A stretch of 64,000 bases of DNA from contig CM025855.1 of NCBI GenBank assembly GCA_003952965.2, positions 32,560,862 through 32,624,861 of the forward strand, given 5' to 3'. Positions within the stretch are counted from its first letter, which is position 1; the number at the start of each line of letters is the position of its first letter. The notes below the pieces were generated by a model. That model searched no databases and was not told where the DNA came from. It saw nothing but the letters and a program-made list of their open reading frames with translations. The stretch is from Morella rubra. Lineage: Eukaryota > Streptophyta > Magnoliopsida > Fagales > Myricaceae. The position numbers were made by a program, and so were the translations under genes. Of this stretch, positions 10,608 to 23,105 are shown piece by piece.

Positions 10608-13395
10608 TTATATAAGTGGCCGGAGCTCTCCCAGGAGGAGTGCAAATTTTCGGTGCTGTGACAAGATAGAAGGCACTCTAACGACCTGCAGTTTTGATGC
10701 CAAGTCACCATCACTACTGGAGGCTGGGTGTTGCTTGACGGCATTGAGTATTGACTGCAGGACTTGAAGGGGACCCCCATGGCTGACAATCAAGACTGCA
10801 CAACTTTGGAATAGACAATTTACATCAGAAGTGCATTAGGAACAATTGAACTATTTTTTCAATGATAAGAACATTAGCGGGACAAGCATTGAAAGCTGAT
10901 GCTAAATTATCTAAAGATGGACAGATATAACAATTACTCTTGAAATTCTGACTCCATTGCTGTCATAGCATTTGTAATTCTAGAAGCAACATCATCAATA
11001 CTTTCCCCACCTTCTGGCCCCATGAATGGATCCGCTGCAATTACATCAAGAGCCCGCATCCCTGGATACTAAGCAGCGAAAAACAGAACTTTTAACGAAT
11101 CCTTAATAACAAATGGGCTCTAAAAGGATATATGGTAGCATCAAGCTTATACAACAGGGGTATATTCTGTACTTAAATCATAACTGATCCGACTCTAGCA
11201 TTCAGAATTACATACTCTTAAGTTCTGTAAATGATTAATTTTTCGAAGTAATTGCACTCGTATATGAGTGCAGAAAGTAAAATCTCCAAATCTACCCGCA
11301 TAATTTCCATCCCTTGGGGGAAAGCTCTGTTAAACACAGCCAATTTTCACTTACTTCATCATGGGACTTACGTTCCAATGAAGGACCCAAGAAGCGTTCT
11401 TTAAGATCTTCCATCGCCTGTCCAGCAAAATCTATACAATCAGCGCAAAGGAACACATTTTGAAGAACAAAACTGGCGATTAGTGTGGAAAAAGAATTTC
11501 CGCAAGAATTGTTTTCTTTTTGTCTATTTTTATGATAAGAACTATGACCTAAAGACCTGCCACGAGCTGCAGCCAACTCTACCATGAGCAGTGCCCATGC
11601 AAAACACTATTGTGAAGATATCCATAGCAATATAACTCCATATATACGATTTATTCTATTCATGATCCACAAATACTCAACTGACATGCTTTTGTTGTAT
11701 ATAACTGAGGATAGAATAGCCAAGAAAATAATAAAAAAACTGAGGATAGAATAGCCCACCTTACATTGAGGACCATCAAAAGGAAGATTCAACCTAGATG
11801 CAACAACTTTAGCAGTGTGAGTTGTTCTTGAAAATGAGGAGTAACAAATACGAACATTTTCAAGTGGTATGTTATTTTCCATTAGTGCCTGCAAAATTCA
11901 AATGTTTTCAGTTCTTTCTTTTCTTCTGTTTTTCCAAACAAATATGGACATTTGTTGTACATATCTTTGGTTCAAAACATCTCGACAAATATCATTACTC
12001 TCATCTTGTCACTCATCTATTTGAAAGAAGCTTAAAACAGTCAACCAAACCTCGTCTACATTGTCAATTAAATTCATCATCCTCGCACCTAGATGAGATG
12101 CCAGTTAGATGGAGTGGCTAAATCTTGCTAATAATCATTCGTGTCCAATAATGGTTAGTGGTCCTAAGCATCCACTGTTAACCAAACCTTGAAAATTCAA
12201 GCGAATAAACGTCCAAATTATATGAGTTTAAACATCGAAAAGATACATAAGGATCATATAATGAGAATGATTTAAGTTTGTTATACCAACTAGTCGGTGA
12301 AGTTACATGTAGACTGATAGTCAGCATCAGCCACTCAAGAAAAACTCATTAGGATATTTTGGCACTTAAGTTTTTTGGTAACAAGAGAAATTCGGGCATC
12401 CATTCACATGCACTGAGCTCGAACGAAATTAGCCCAGTATTTGCACGAGTTAGGTACAACGCCATGACAAACTTCGAGCCATGCAGCCCCTCAAACCACA
12501 TATTCTAGGTAAGTCTAGGTTTACTGTGAGGTGGCCCCAAAGAATTTTGCACCTGAAAGGATTCGAACTTGAAACCTCAGAGGAACACACCCCTAGACCC
12601 TAGGTCTTGACCACTAAGGCCAACCCATTGGGGTTGCACCTAATAAATTCATTATAGCACAGCAGTCACTTTGGATGAAAGCCGGAGTGGGCATGAGATG
12701 GAATACAGATAGACTTCAAACAGGAAATCATGAATCACAAGCACCCACCTTAAGAAATAACTCTCCAGCCAACTTTTCTTGCTTAACACCTTCAGCCACC
12801 AACTGGAATTCAGCACGCCTACCCTTTTCCTGTTGTAATGCTAGTCACTGGTTAATAACTTGAAGTAGACTCCAAAATGGCAAACAAATTTAACTTCCAA
12901 GATCATATCGCCAGCAAAGCCTTTAAATCTAAGAACACCACCATACAACCGGCATGGCATAAAAATTCTACTTTATTGTAAGAGAGAAAACCCAAAAAAA
13001 AAAAACTAGATTGGAAAAATTACTTGTGAAGCTACGAGATCCCCGTGCATGAAGCTTTCAATTTTTCGTCATTGACTGGAAGAATTACTTGCGAAGCTAA
13101 AACATTTATATAAGCTATTACCAGCGGTAAAATAGACCAGTTAGTGCATTTACAAGTTAAGTGTAGTAAAGGCTCTCAACTCAAACTGAATGTGCAAAAA
13201 ACTAAAATTATCACCAAAAGAAAAAATCTGCAAATATTTTATGGCAGAAATACCAAGAAAGTTAGAAGAAAAAAAAAACAGGAAAAACCGAAAGAGACGA
13301 ACCATGGAGGAGACAATAAGACCTCTCTCGTTTGAGACGCTCATGCCATGCCTCAGAACCCAGTATCTGTTGAGCACCAACGACGTAGTCTCCAT
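10608..13395 (-). CDS. Histidine phosphatase (phosphoglycerate mutase-like) protein, tandem copy B
   Basis: Six exons with boundaries equivalent to copy A: 13303-13395, 12749-12829, 11760-11888, 11355-11417, 10938-11068, 10608-10803; 230 aa, no stop or frameshift. Keeps RHG (15-17), Arg79 in SRT, the E-R-F acidic motif and the SHG histidine (174). Differences from A that may matter: Leu in place of Arg8, Ser in place of Pro76 beside the catalytic Arg loop, exon 3 donor GTGGGC, and an Asp codon across the exon 5/6 join. It shares SHGG with A in place of the SHGD of copy C. Intron 1 has about 280 bp not present in copy A. Presumably a soluble phosphatase of unknown substrate. Confidence 0.78.
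12366..12640 (-). repeat. tRNA-derived SINE (copy in unit B)
   Basis: Orthologue of the SINE at 6075-6345: A box complement at 12609-12622, B box complement at 12559-12568, same position in phosphatase intron 2. Its A-tail is shorter and interrupted. Confidence 0.6.
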
Positions 13396-13559
13396 GTCAC
13401 AATCCCACATCTCCTCCCCCCACCCACAAGTACCGCTAGGGCGTCTGTGAGTTTATGTATAATAACACTCTATCCTTCCTGTCTCCCAGTTTGTAGAATG
13501 TTTTGGGGCAAGAGTGGGATCTACGAAACACAATTGAAAATTCCGGTTTAGTACGTAGA

Positions 13560-14246
13560 TTTTTTTAGATATAGTTTTTTTTAGCCCTAATGGGTTAAAA
13601 ATGTTTTTATAAGCCGAAATTTTGGAAAAAATTTTAGTTAAACATTTATTCAAAATCTAGATTCTAAAATAAACATTCAAATAAATTCTATTTGTTATAT
13701 TTATTTTGAATCTTATTTTTTTATTTTAAAAAAACACATTTCTTATTTTTTAGTTATTTATCATAAATTAACAATAAATTTAAAACATAATTTAAATTCT
13801 AAAAGAAATGTTCAAACAAATTTTATATGTTCTACTTTATTTTGAGCCTTATTTTTATTTTATTTTATTTTTTAATTTTTTAGTTAAACATTTATTCAAA
13901 ATTTAGATTCTAAAATAAACATTCAAATAAATTCTATATGTTATACTTATTTTGAACCCTATTTTTTTATTTAAAAAAATAGATTTCTTATTTTTTTAGT
14001 TAGTCATCATAAATTAACAATAAATTTAAAACATAATTTAAATTCTAAAAGAAACATACAAACAAATTTCATATGTTATACTTTATTTTGAACTTTATTT
14101 TATTTTATTTTATTTTTTAAAAAAAAATTGAAATCGGAATTTGTCAAAAATGACTTCTAGTTCCTATTCTGGTATATGCCGAAATTTCCGTAATAGAAAG
14201 TGGAACCAAAAATTTCAATTTTTACCGAAATTTTTGCCCACCCCTA
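13560..14246. mobile_element. Expanded AT-rich tandem array ending in hAT-like terminus (unit B)
   Basis: Contains about four copies of the AT-rich unit that occurs twice in unit A (repeats of 'aaacatttattcaaaat...attctaaaataaacattcaaataaattctat' starting near 13640 and 13880, alternating with a related half-unit). Ends with the complement of TAGGGGTGGGCAAAAATT at 14229-14246. No coding capacity. Confidence 0.45.
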
Positions 14247-14542
14247 CCATCACGGTATCTCTTCTTTCCCTTTGTAATCCTCTCATCACTGAAATTTAAT
14301 TTCTTTCCTCTGCTCACTTTTCTTTGAAGCCCAACTTTATAATTTTTTTATTTATCATTGACGGTTTTGGTTCATGTTATTTTGTTAGGTTTTTCCAGAA
14401 ATATCCAAGTTGAGTTTGCTGGGTTTCCTGAAATATTTTCCCTCTGTGCTTACGAATTTGTGCTTGGATTTGATTGCCTATATGTATAATGTTCTTAAAG
14501 TTTGCTTTTACGTGTGAAGTGCCTTATCAAAATTTTCTCTAG

Positions 14543-14636
14543 GGTCCCCAGTGGCCTCCGCCGGCAATGACAACGAAAAGGGCCTGCGCATATCACTTGG
14601 AGTGGGCAGAGGTAGCTAAAGGAGCTCATCTTCAAT
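14543..14636 (+). pseudogene. Unidentified exon-like fragment (unit B)
   Basis: Near-identical partner of 8744-8837, with the same acceptor and following GTAACC. The open frame is preserved with one visible substitution (Ser to Tyr codon). Confidence 0.4.
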
Positions 14637-14732
14637 GTAACCAGCCTCTATTTTCGATTTTTCACCCTAAAGTTCACTTGGCAAATGATACTGAGTTTCT
14701 CTTTTGTATGCCTCAGTGTGTTTACTGCTTAT

Positions 14733-15131
14733 AATGTATTGCCCGACTGTTGAATCTGAACCAACCAATGAACGTAATGAAACAGCAGATGAATTTTTTC
14801 ACAAGATCTCAATTTAAGTACCGCCAACCATCCTATCCCCATTGATCCTCGCCGAGGATCTTCAAACACAGCCAGACCCTGTACTTTCTGCTAGATAAGG
14901 ACCTAAAGTTAACATTCAGCGGATTATAGCCAACCTATACCGCTCGCTTTAACATATATAGTTTCCACCACAATTTCTCATCCTCCATTCCCCGCCAGCT
15001 GCTTGAAGATCTTTGCATCTAGGCCCTTGAGTTCGTATTTGATTAGTCAGTGTTGAGACTCGAGAGTTTGCGACACCGAAGGATAGCGTGTTGAAGTCCA
15101 GTTATGTGCAATGGAATGATCCGTGGCTGGG
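14733..15131 (+). pseudogene. Truncated SLY1 fragment (unit B)
   Basis: Same segment of SLY1 exon 2 and the same breakpoints as the copy at 8933-9341, with shared indels and stops. The two therefore derive from one already broken ancestor. Similarity to A continues to about 15181. Confidence 0.8.
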
Positions 15132-15478
15132 AATGGGAAGAGAATGAAATTCCAAGTAAAGCACAAGGCACCTAGAACAACTCAGGAAAAAGAGAAAAAG
15201 CAAAAGCTTAAGGTGACAAATTGACTAAGTTAACGCAAATATGGATCTGTCAAAATGCACCACGAATGATAAGGAGAGGTTATTTCTTCATTTTTTCTCT
15301 AAGCAAAGGATAATGTCACTGATAAGGGTACAACCAAACAGAAAGATGTTAAACAATAACATTCTCATCATCCAGCTGCAGATTACAGCACAAATGTCCC
15401 CAGGAATTTGGCTCTCCCAATGATGTTAAGAGTAAATTCAGTCAAGGTACTTGGCCTAGCTCCAAAGCTAATTTAAGT

Positions 15479-18400
15479 TTATAGAGCAGGCCGGAGCTCT
15501 CCAGTGAGGAGGGCAAATTTCCGGTGCTGTGTCAGGATGGAAGGCACTTTAACTGCTTGTAATCTTGATACCAAGTCATCATCACTACTGGAGGCTGTGT
15601 GTTGCTTGACTGCATTGAGTAATGTCTGCAGGATTTCCAGGGGATCCCCATGGCTGACAATCAAGACCGCACATCTGTGGAACGAACATTTCAAATCATA
15701 GGCAATTGGAAAAAGTACTTTTTCTTTGGTAAAAACATCAGTTTGAAAAGCATTGAAAACTGAGGCTTAATTGATCCACTAACACCTGAAGAGTAGGGTA
15801 CCAGTGCAGCTTGATAATATAATTGTCTTGCTGGAGCAGGTAAATTTGAGTTGATTTGTTGTCTCTTAAGTTCCCAATTAAAGCCAAAAACTTTGTTCAC
15901 ACTTTCTAGTCTTAATCTTGTCTAGATGGGCCAATTTGGATGCATCAACTCTGATCTTGAGGCTTCTCAGGTAGTTAGTATTGCCCTCATTTCCATTAGT
16001 TTGTGTCTGTTTTGCCCCACAAATTGCACTGGAGTGGTATTCACTCCAGGGGCTTAGAAACATCCGAGCCTAGTTCTAGCAAGTAGCTTTGCAAGAAAGA
16101 GGCAGAGCTTCCAGCACAAAGAATGCTGGTAGAACTATCTATTATGGCAAATAGGATATTTGCAGAATAATTTTTTTAATATGATACGAGATTGTTGAAT
16201 GCAACCTGCAAACATGAAAACCGTGTCAGTGGTACCAACATAGGTGAACATTACAGTTACCCTTTAAATTCCAACTCCATATTTGCCACAGCATTAATAA
16301 GTCTAGAAGCAACATCATCAACACTTTCTCCACCTTCCGGCTGCATGAATGGATCTTTTTCATCAGCAGCCCATATCTCTGTGTACTATTAGTGAAGAGA
16401 AAACAGGGTTTAAGAAATCATTGATGGCAAATGGGATAAAAAAAAGCATAAATGTTAGTGCCGGGCTTGTAAAACAGGGGCATATGGTAGACTAAACCCA
16501 AATACTGATCCAACTCCAGCATTTAATAATTCAATAAGGCGTAGCTCTGAATTTTTTTTTTCTTTTCCTTAATTCTTTGCAATTGTAGACAAAAGCCAGA
16601 ACCAAAGCCCCCTAATTGGCAACAATAGTCATCTCCACCGCTTTGGCAAAAGCTATATTAAGCCACCACCAAAGTGTCAATTACCTTATCATGTGACTTA
16701 AATTCCAATGAAGGACCAAAGTAGCGTTCTCGAAGATCTTCCATCGCCTGCCCAGCGAAATATACACAATCATTACAAATAAAAATGAAAGGAGAGGGTG
16801 AAAAACCTGCTACATTTTGATAAGCTAAATTGATGATCAGATCTGAAAAAACAAAAGGTCAAAGAATCCTTTTTCTTTTTGAGATAACCATTTGGGCCTC
16901 AGATCTGCCACGAACTCACCCCACTCCACCATCTGAGCAATGCACAGACAACACTTTTTCCAGACATCAGGAGTAAAACTCCATATTTACATGATCTTTT
17001 GTATTTATGTTCAACAAATACTAAGCTAAGCTCACCATGTTTACATAAACACGACCATAGTATGGCCTACCTTACATTGGGGACCTTCAAACGGAAGATT
17101 CAACTTAGATGCAACAACTGTAGCTGTGTGTGTTGCTCTTGAAAATGGAGAGTAACAAATACGGACATTTTCAAGCGGTATGTTATTTTCCTGAAGTGCC
17201 TGCAAAATTCAGATTTTAATTAGTTTTCTCTTTCTTTTTCTCGACTGTCTGTTTCAAAGAACTAGATTTTGCGTAGAAGGGCTATACCAAACACAGGCCA
17301 AATTGTAATATCAAAGTAAACCTTACTAGCCATTGTCAAGTCAATATTCTCCTTATTGGAGACACTCGTTTGAGTTATGACTTAAGAATATAGTCATCAC
17401 ATCTGCTTGATACTCTAAAAGACTAATACCAAATAAGGTTTCCACTGTTTTATACAACCGAATCAACCAAAGTAGATATTTCATATACACCTCCACACAC
17501 ACCCATAGAACATCGTCAATGCCAATGAAGGATGCACAACTGAGGACATTGTCTAGGAACATCTGGCCACACATCACTTGTTTACTAGATTGATCCAGGA
17601 CAGATGAAAAATTACAATGAGTAGTCTTTTAGGATATTTCATGGACATGGCTGACATGTTTCCGAGGTACAACAATTTGTTATTCCAATCTCCTTGCTCA
17701 CTTGATCTGAACGAGCTCGGAACACTAACCAAAATCTCATCTACGTAGAAAATCAAACTCATTATCTATTCCCCTAGAGGATGATCGAGAAGCTAATCCT
17801 GCTGATAATCATCCATATCAACAAATGGTCAGCTGGCCTAAGGATCTGATCTGAGTGAAATCTAGAAAGTTTCAAGGTGAGCAACAGCCAAATATATGAG
17901 CTCAAACATCTAAACAATACATTAAGAACAATTTATTTTTTTTACCAAGTAGTCAGTGAAGGTAGGCTCAGATACATAGTCATGTCCATATTGGTGATAT
18001 TAATACCCATAAAATAGTAAGGTACCTAACAAATTTATCGCAGACATTGTGCAGCCGTATTAGATGAAAGGCAGAGTGGAAGATGAGATTGATGATAGAT
18101 CTATTTCAAACAGGAAATCATGAATTCCAACAAAATACCTTTAGAAATTGCTCTCCAGCCAACTCTGCTCGCTTAACACCTTCAGGCACCAATTGAAATT
18201 CAGTACGCACGCCATTTTTCTGTGAGAATGCAAGCCACTGGTTACTCGAAGCAGATTACATATTCTGCAAACAATACACTCTCTAAGATCATATCCCCGG
18301 AAAATATGTCCTCAGAAGTAAGATGTAAGTACACTGCTAGTCTGATAATAAAACCAGTCATGGCAAAAAAATTCTAATTTCTACTTGGATACAAAACCCA

Positions 18401-18859
18401 ATCAACAAATTCATCCAAAAACCAATTGAGCAACATCAAATTAAATTGAAGTAGTTTTGAGAGTTGCCCACATGAAGCTCTTAGTTTTCGTTGTGGACAG
18501 GAAAAATAACCGGTGAAGCCAAATAAAGCTGCATATAACACAACATAAAGAACCAAAAGTCAACATTGAGATCACCATCTCTTCTATTCACAAAATATTG
18601 CGATTACAACTTAGAGCAGCAAAGCTTCACGGCTCCAAGAAGAATGCGGAAAGAGTTAAAACCATCCACAAAATCTGCAACTTTTTCGATAACATCAAAC
18701 AAACTCGGAAATTACAAATTATAAAGAGGAATAAGAAAAAGAACGAAAAAGCGAAAGAGACTGAACCATGGAGGAGACAATAAGGCCTCTTTCGTTTGGA
18801 ATGCTCCAGCCGTGCCTCAGAAGCCAGTATCTGTTGCGCAGAAACGACGTCGTCTCCAT
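15479..18859 (-). CDS. Histidine phosphatase (phosphoglycerate mutase-like) protein, copy C
   Basis: Six exons: 18767-18859, 18139-18219, 17071-17199, 16685-16747, 16261-16385, 15479-15674; 228 aa, start ATG 18859, stop TAA 15479-15481, all GT-AG. Motifs: LRHGWSIPNE with catalytic His16, CYSPFSRAT with Arg79, ERYFG acidic motif, EGGES, and IVSHGD with His172. This is the most canonical of the three copies and matches full-length plant phosphoglycerate mutase-like proteins. Family knowledge: these are 2H (His-phosphoenzyme) phosphatases, not necessarily glycolytic; the substrate is undefined. Its start lies 309 bp from the SLY1 start on the opposite strand, so the two probably share a bidirectional promoter. 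Likely the ancestral member of the tandem set. Confidence 0.9.
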
Positions 18860-19168
18860 GTCCGTGTGCCACAGGTGAGCTCTCTTACACCCACAAGCAC
18901 AACTCAGTCTTTTGCGTGTGCCGGTCTATCCTTTCTGTTCTGTCTCTTGCTTTTCTTAATATATGACGTGGCAGAAATTTAGTGGATTTGAGAGAGGGGT
19001 CATAATAAGGTCACCGCAGAGGAACATATTTCTACATCTACACCTCCGCGGTTGGATCCATCCCTCTCTTACTTCTCAGACGCAGAGCTCTCAAATTGCA
19101 GTACTCAGAAATCTTTCTCCTTACACAGAGAAAGCTAAAATCCCTCAGTTGGAACAGATTTCACGTCG
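18860..19168. promoter_or_regulatory. Probable bidirectional promoter between phosphatase C and SLY1
   Basis: 309 bp separate the divergent start codons. It contains TGACGTGGCA at 18964-18973, which fits the TGACGTGR core bound by bZIP factors and used in ER-stress UPRE elements. No strong TATA box is apparent except 'ttaatatatga' near 18956. Units A and B keep only the phosphatase-proximal part and lack this motif. Confidence 0.55.
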
Positions 19169-21322
19169 ATGGCTCTTAATCTTCGTCAAAAGCAAACAGG
19201 TATCTCTCTCTGGATCTTATTCTCGATTTAGATCTCTGCTCCATCAACTAGAATACTAATTCGAAATTTTCCAGCAATTAATTGAAAACCCATTTCGTTT
19301 CTCTGCCTTAGCTTATATTCACTCAATTTCATCCATTGCCGCTTATATGTTACTGTAAGAGAAGAAACTGAAATGAAAATTTTCGCTATTATCATTCCAT
19401 TCTGGTTAAGAATGTCTCCCTCGCAGTTAAGCAATGACCCATTTCTTATAGGCGGGAATTGAGTGCCCACATGTTATTGAATTTCGATTTCTGTGCTTTT
19501 TGTATGCTCAGAATGTATTGCTCGAATGTTGAATCTGAACCAACCAGTGAACGCAATGGGTACGGCAAACGAAGAGGTTTACAAGATCTTAATCTATGAT
19601 AAGTATTGCCAAAACATCCTCTCCCCATTGATCCACGTCAAGGACCTTCGAAAACATGGCGTTACCCTCTACTTTCTGATTGATAAAGACCGAAAGCCAG
19701 TTCACGGCGTGCCCGCTGTGTATTTTATCCAACCCAATCAGGCCAACATTCAGCGGATCATTGCTGACACGTCCCGCTCTCTCTATGATAGTTTCCACCT
19801 CAATTTCTCATCCTCTATTCCCCGTCCACTGCTTGAAGATCTTGCATCGGGGACGTTGAATTCAGATTCGATTCAGCGGATTTCAAAGGTGCATGATCAA
19901 TATTTGGAGTTCGTGACATTGGAGGATAGCTTATTTTCATTGGCCCAGAAGTCCAGTTATGTGCAATTGAATGACCCGTCGGCTGGGGATCGTGAGATCG
20001 AGGAGATTGTGGAGAGGATTGTTACTGGGTTATTCTGTGTCCTGGCTACGCTAGCTGTGGTGCCAATAATAAGGTGCCCACGTGGTGGGCCAGCTGAGAT
20101 GGTGGCATCTGCCTTGGATCAGAGATTGCGAGACCATTTGTTGTCAAAGAACAATTTGTTTACAGAAGGTGGGAGTTTCGTGAGCTCTTTCCAGCGGCCA
20201 ATTTTGTGTATATTTGATAGGAATTTTGAGCTGTCAGTTGGGATTCAGCATGATTTTAGGTACCGGCCACTTGTTCACGATATTCTTGGTTTGAGACTGA
20301 ATCGATTGAGTGTGCAAGGTGAAAAGGGTGGGATGAAGTCGTACGAGTTGGATAGTTCAGACCCATTTTGGGTGGCAAATGGGTCGTTGGAATTTCCTGC
20401 AGTAGCAGTGGAGATTGAGACTCAATTGAATAAGTATAAGAAGGATGTTGAGGAGGTGAATAAAAGAACTGGTGGGACTGATGGGGCTGAGTTTGATGGG
20501 ACAGACTTAATGGGGAATACAAAACATCTGATGAATGCAGTGAACTCATTGCCCGAGTTGACAGAGCGAAAGCAGGTTATAGATAAGCATACAAATATTG
20601 CGACAGTTCTGTTGGGTGAGATCAAGGAGAGGTCACTTGATTCTTATGCAAAAAAGGAGAATGACATGCTGGTCAGAGGAGGCATTGATCGAAATGAGCT
20701 CCTTGGTGTGCTCAGAGGGAAAGGGTCAAAGATTGATAAGCTGCGGTTTGCTATCATGTATCTGATCTCTTCAGAAACCATTAATCAGGCAGAAGTGGAA
20801 TCAGTGGAAGCAGCACTCAGGGAGTGTGAGGTTGACACTAGTGCATTTCAGTATGTGAAAAAATTGAAGTCGTTGAATGCCTCAATGGCAACAGCAAATT
20901 CAGTTAGCAGAAACAACATTGTCGACTGGGCGGAGAAAATCTATGCTGTGACAGCAGGTGTGAAGAATCTGTTATCTACTGATAGGCAACTGGCATTGAC
21001 AAGGACAGTGGAACTATTGATGGAAGGGAAACCAAATCCTGAAATTGATAGCTACCTCGCATTTGATCCTCGTGCTCCCAGGTCTAGTTCTGGTAGTAGT
21101 CATTTGAGAGGACCGTTTAAGGAAGCTATTGTGTTCATGATTGGTGGCGGAAATTATGTTGATTATGGGAGCTTGCAAGAGCTTGCACAGCGTCAGCTGC
21201 CTGTCAAGCATGTTGTATATGGCGCAACAGAAATTCTCACAGGAGTGGAGTTTGTTGAGCAGCTCACGCTGCTGGGGCATAAGATGGGATTTGGGAGTAC
21301 TGCTGTTGCTTCTACTCATTAA
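19169..21322 (+). CDS. SLY1: SEC1-family transport protein SLY1 (Sec1/Munc18)
   Basis: Exon 1 is 19169-19199 (ATG, 31 nt) and exon 2 is 19512-21322 (stop TAA), joined in frame across a GT-AG intron that completes a Glu codon; 613 aa, close to the usual plant SLY1 length of about 620. Exon 1 encodes MALNLRQKQT, the conserved N terminus; the large exon covers the whole Sec1/Munc18 fold. Family knowledge: SLY1 is a cytosolic SM protein that binds the ER/Golgi syntaxin (Sed5/SYP3 type) and promotes SNARE assembly in ER-to-Golgi transport. An open frame that begins at a GTG at 19493 includes intron sequence and is not the true start. The gene is head to head with phosphatase copy C and intact, unlike its two fragments at 8933 and 14733. 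Confidence 0.95.
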
Positions 21323-22328
21323 TACAGAATGTATTTGACATGTGCTCTTTGAAGATCGTTGTCTGCCAGATTGTGCATGGCAGAAGAGGCACTGTGGGAA
21401 GTTAAGACATAACATCAACAATTGAATGTACATTGGAGTCCGGTCAGCTTGGTGCCAAGATTGTTGGGGAAGGCATTTCTTTTTTGATTCTCAGTAATTC
21501 ATGCTGGTTTCAATTGAGACTTTTTTTTTTTTCTACACTGGTTTCAATTGAGACTTGAATCAACTGTCTTTGAGGATCTCAAAGTATGCCTTACATGAGT
21601 AGGTTTCCCATTGGACCATCTATGTCTGTCATTATTAAACTAAGTGGTTAGAAAATTTTCTGTTTCTGCTGTTCTTTGCTGTACTTGTAAACTAAACTTT
21701 TGAGAATCATATGGAAGGAATGTTTTTGAGAAGCATATGTGAATTCTTCCATACATTTATGAGTGCTGCCTTATAGATGATTGACGTTTGCCATTGTAAG
21801 TTATCATTCCTGTTACCTGTATAAGATGACTGGAATTGGATTGAAAAGAATCGATTCTGTATCCTCAATTTAGAAAATTTAGCTTGTGGGTCATTTTTAG
21901 TTTCTATTAAACAGTACTTGTTTGTAATTTGACCAAATCACATATAAACAGCCTGAACCCCTTGAATTCAATGTAGCCTCCCGGTTCCTGCCGTTATTAA
22001 TTCAATGATTCCAGTACTCCACGTCTATGAAAATAAATCCAATGACTGGAAAGGAGCCCCGTCACTCTTTCCTTCTAACGCGCAGGATGACGTTATGCTC
22101 GTCTTCCTCTTTCCTCTTCTGAAGTCCAGGTTAACGTTATGCTCTTCTTTTCTCGATCTCTCCAAGTCATTTTTTCATACAAAGAAAAAGAAAATGAGGA
22201 AGTGACTAAAAGAAGAGTTGAGAGCACTGAATTTGTGTTGCCATGGAGGGAGAAAAAACTCGATGTGAACCTTACCGTTAAATGAAAAACATGCGATAAT
22301 TTCATAGTTCATTTTCCGACCATTGATA

Positions 22329-22361
<33 letters not shown>

Positions 22362-22859
22362 ATTTTATTTATTTTTTGCAATAAGCGTCTTACGATTAGA
22401 AACGGAAGGAAACTGGTGGTTCACTGGAGGTGAGCCAGCCGCTCCGTCCCTCTCCAAGTTGGTATTAAAATCCCAAACAGCATCCAATTGTTTAGAGATA
22501 GAAACCTTCTCGTGGGCTAAAAGGCTTCTGAGATCGTGGATGGCCTTCTTGTCCCACTTCCTTTATCCCCTCCAATCGTTGATCTCCACTTTTTTTTTTT
22601 TTTTTTTTTAAAAAAAAACTTAAAACGACAAAGAAATGGAGGAACAAAACTGAATATATATATATATATTAGGCCCAGGTATATTTTTTTGAATTATCGT
22701 TATCAGAATCATTATCTTTCATGACGAGGCTTTCAATAATATCATCAATGGTATTATTAACTGTATATGTCATGACAAAATATGTGTCATATATCATATG
22801 CAAAAATAAATATTCCATATATGATCAAGTAATAAAGTAATTGCAATCATAATTGAAAG
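21323..22859. other. SLY1 3' UTR and intergenic region
   Basis: No gene supported. Contains the SLY1 3' UTR, an internal duplicate of 'ctggtttcaattgagact' near 21506-21555, an (AT)n tract followed by poly-T (22328-22375), a T-run plus A-run (22588-22620) and a (TA)n tract (22653-22670). Confidence 0.5.
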
Positions 22860-23098
22860 ATCTTTGACTTATATTGAAATTCAAAGTTTAATACATTGAT
22901 ACAAATCAACTTAAAAACTTACAAGAAAATTGAAGACGCGGAGACTTGATATGTGAATGAAAGACTTGAGGATTGAGGGATATTAAGAGAGTTTGAGAGA
23001 AAGGTAGAAGGTATTCGAGAAGGTTTGAGGGATTTGCAGGTTTGAGAGGAAGTAGAGAAGGTATTCGCACTCCACCGAGAATGAGAAATGATATCGGT

Positions 23099-23105
23099 TT
23101 ATATA
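23099..23105 (-). promoter_or_regulatory. TATA box-like element in the pararetrovirus intergenic region
   Basis: TATATAA on the minus strand, followed downstream by a pyrimidine-rich CTCTCAAA/CTTCTC leader. This arrangement resembles pararetroviral transcript promoters. The position, after the last ORF on the same strand, supports the reading. Confidence 0.45.

Noticed and set aside
4355..13395. Phosphatase copies A and B as pseudogenes
   Set aside because: All six exons, splice sites and the full frame are intact in both; only specific substitutions differ. Kept as genes with lowered confidence.
21014..21433. 139-codon ORF antisense to the SLY1 3' end
   Set aside because: Shadow of SLY1 coding sequence plus 3' UTR; no recognisable protein.
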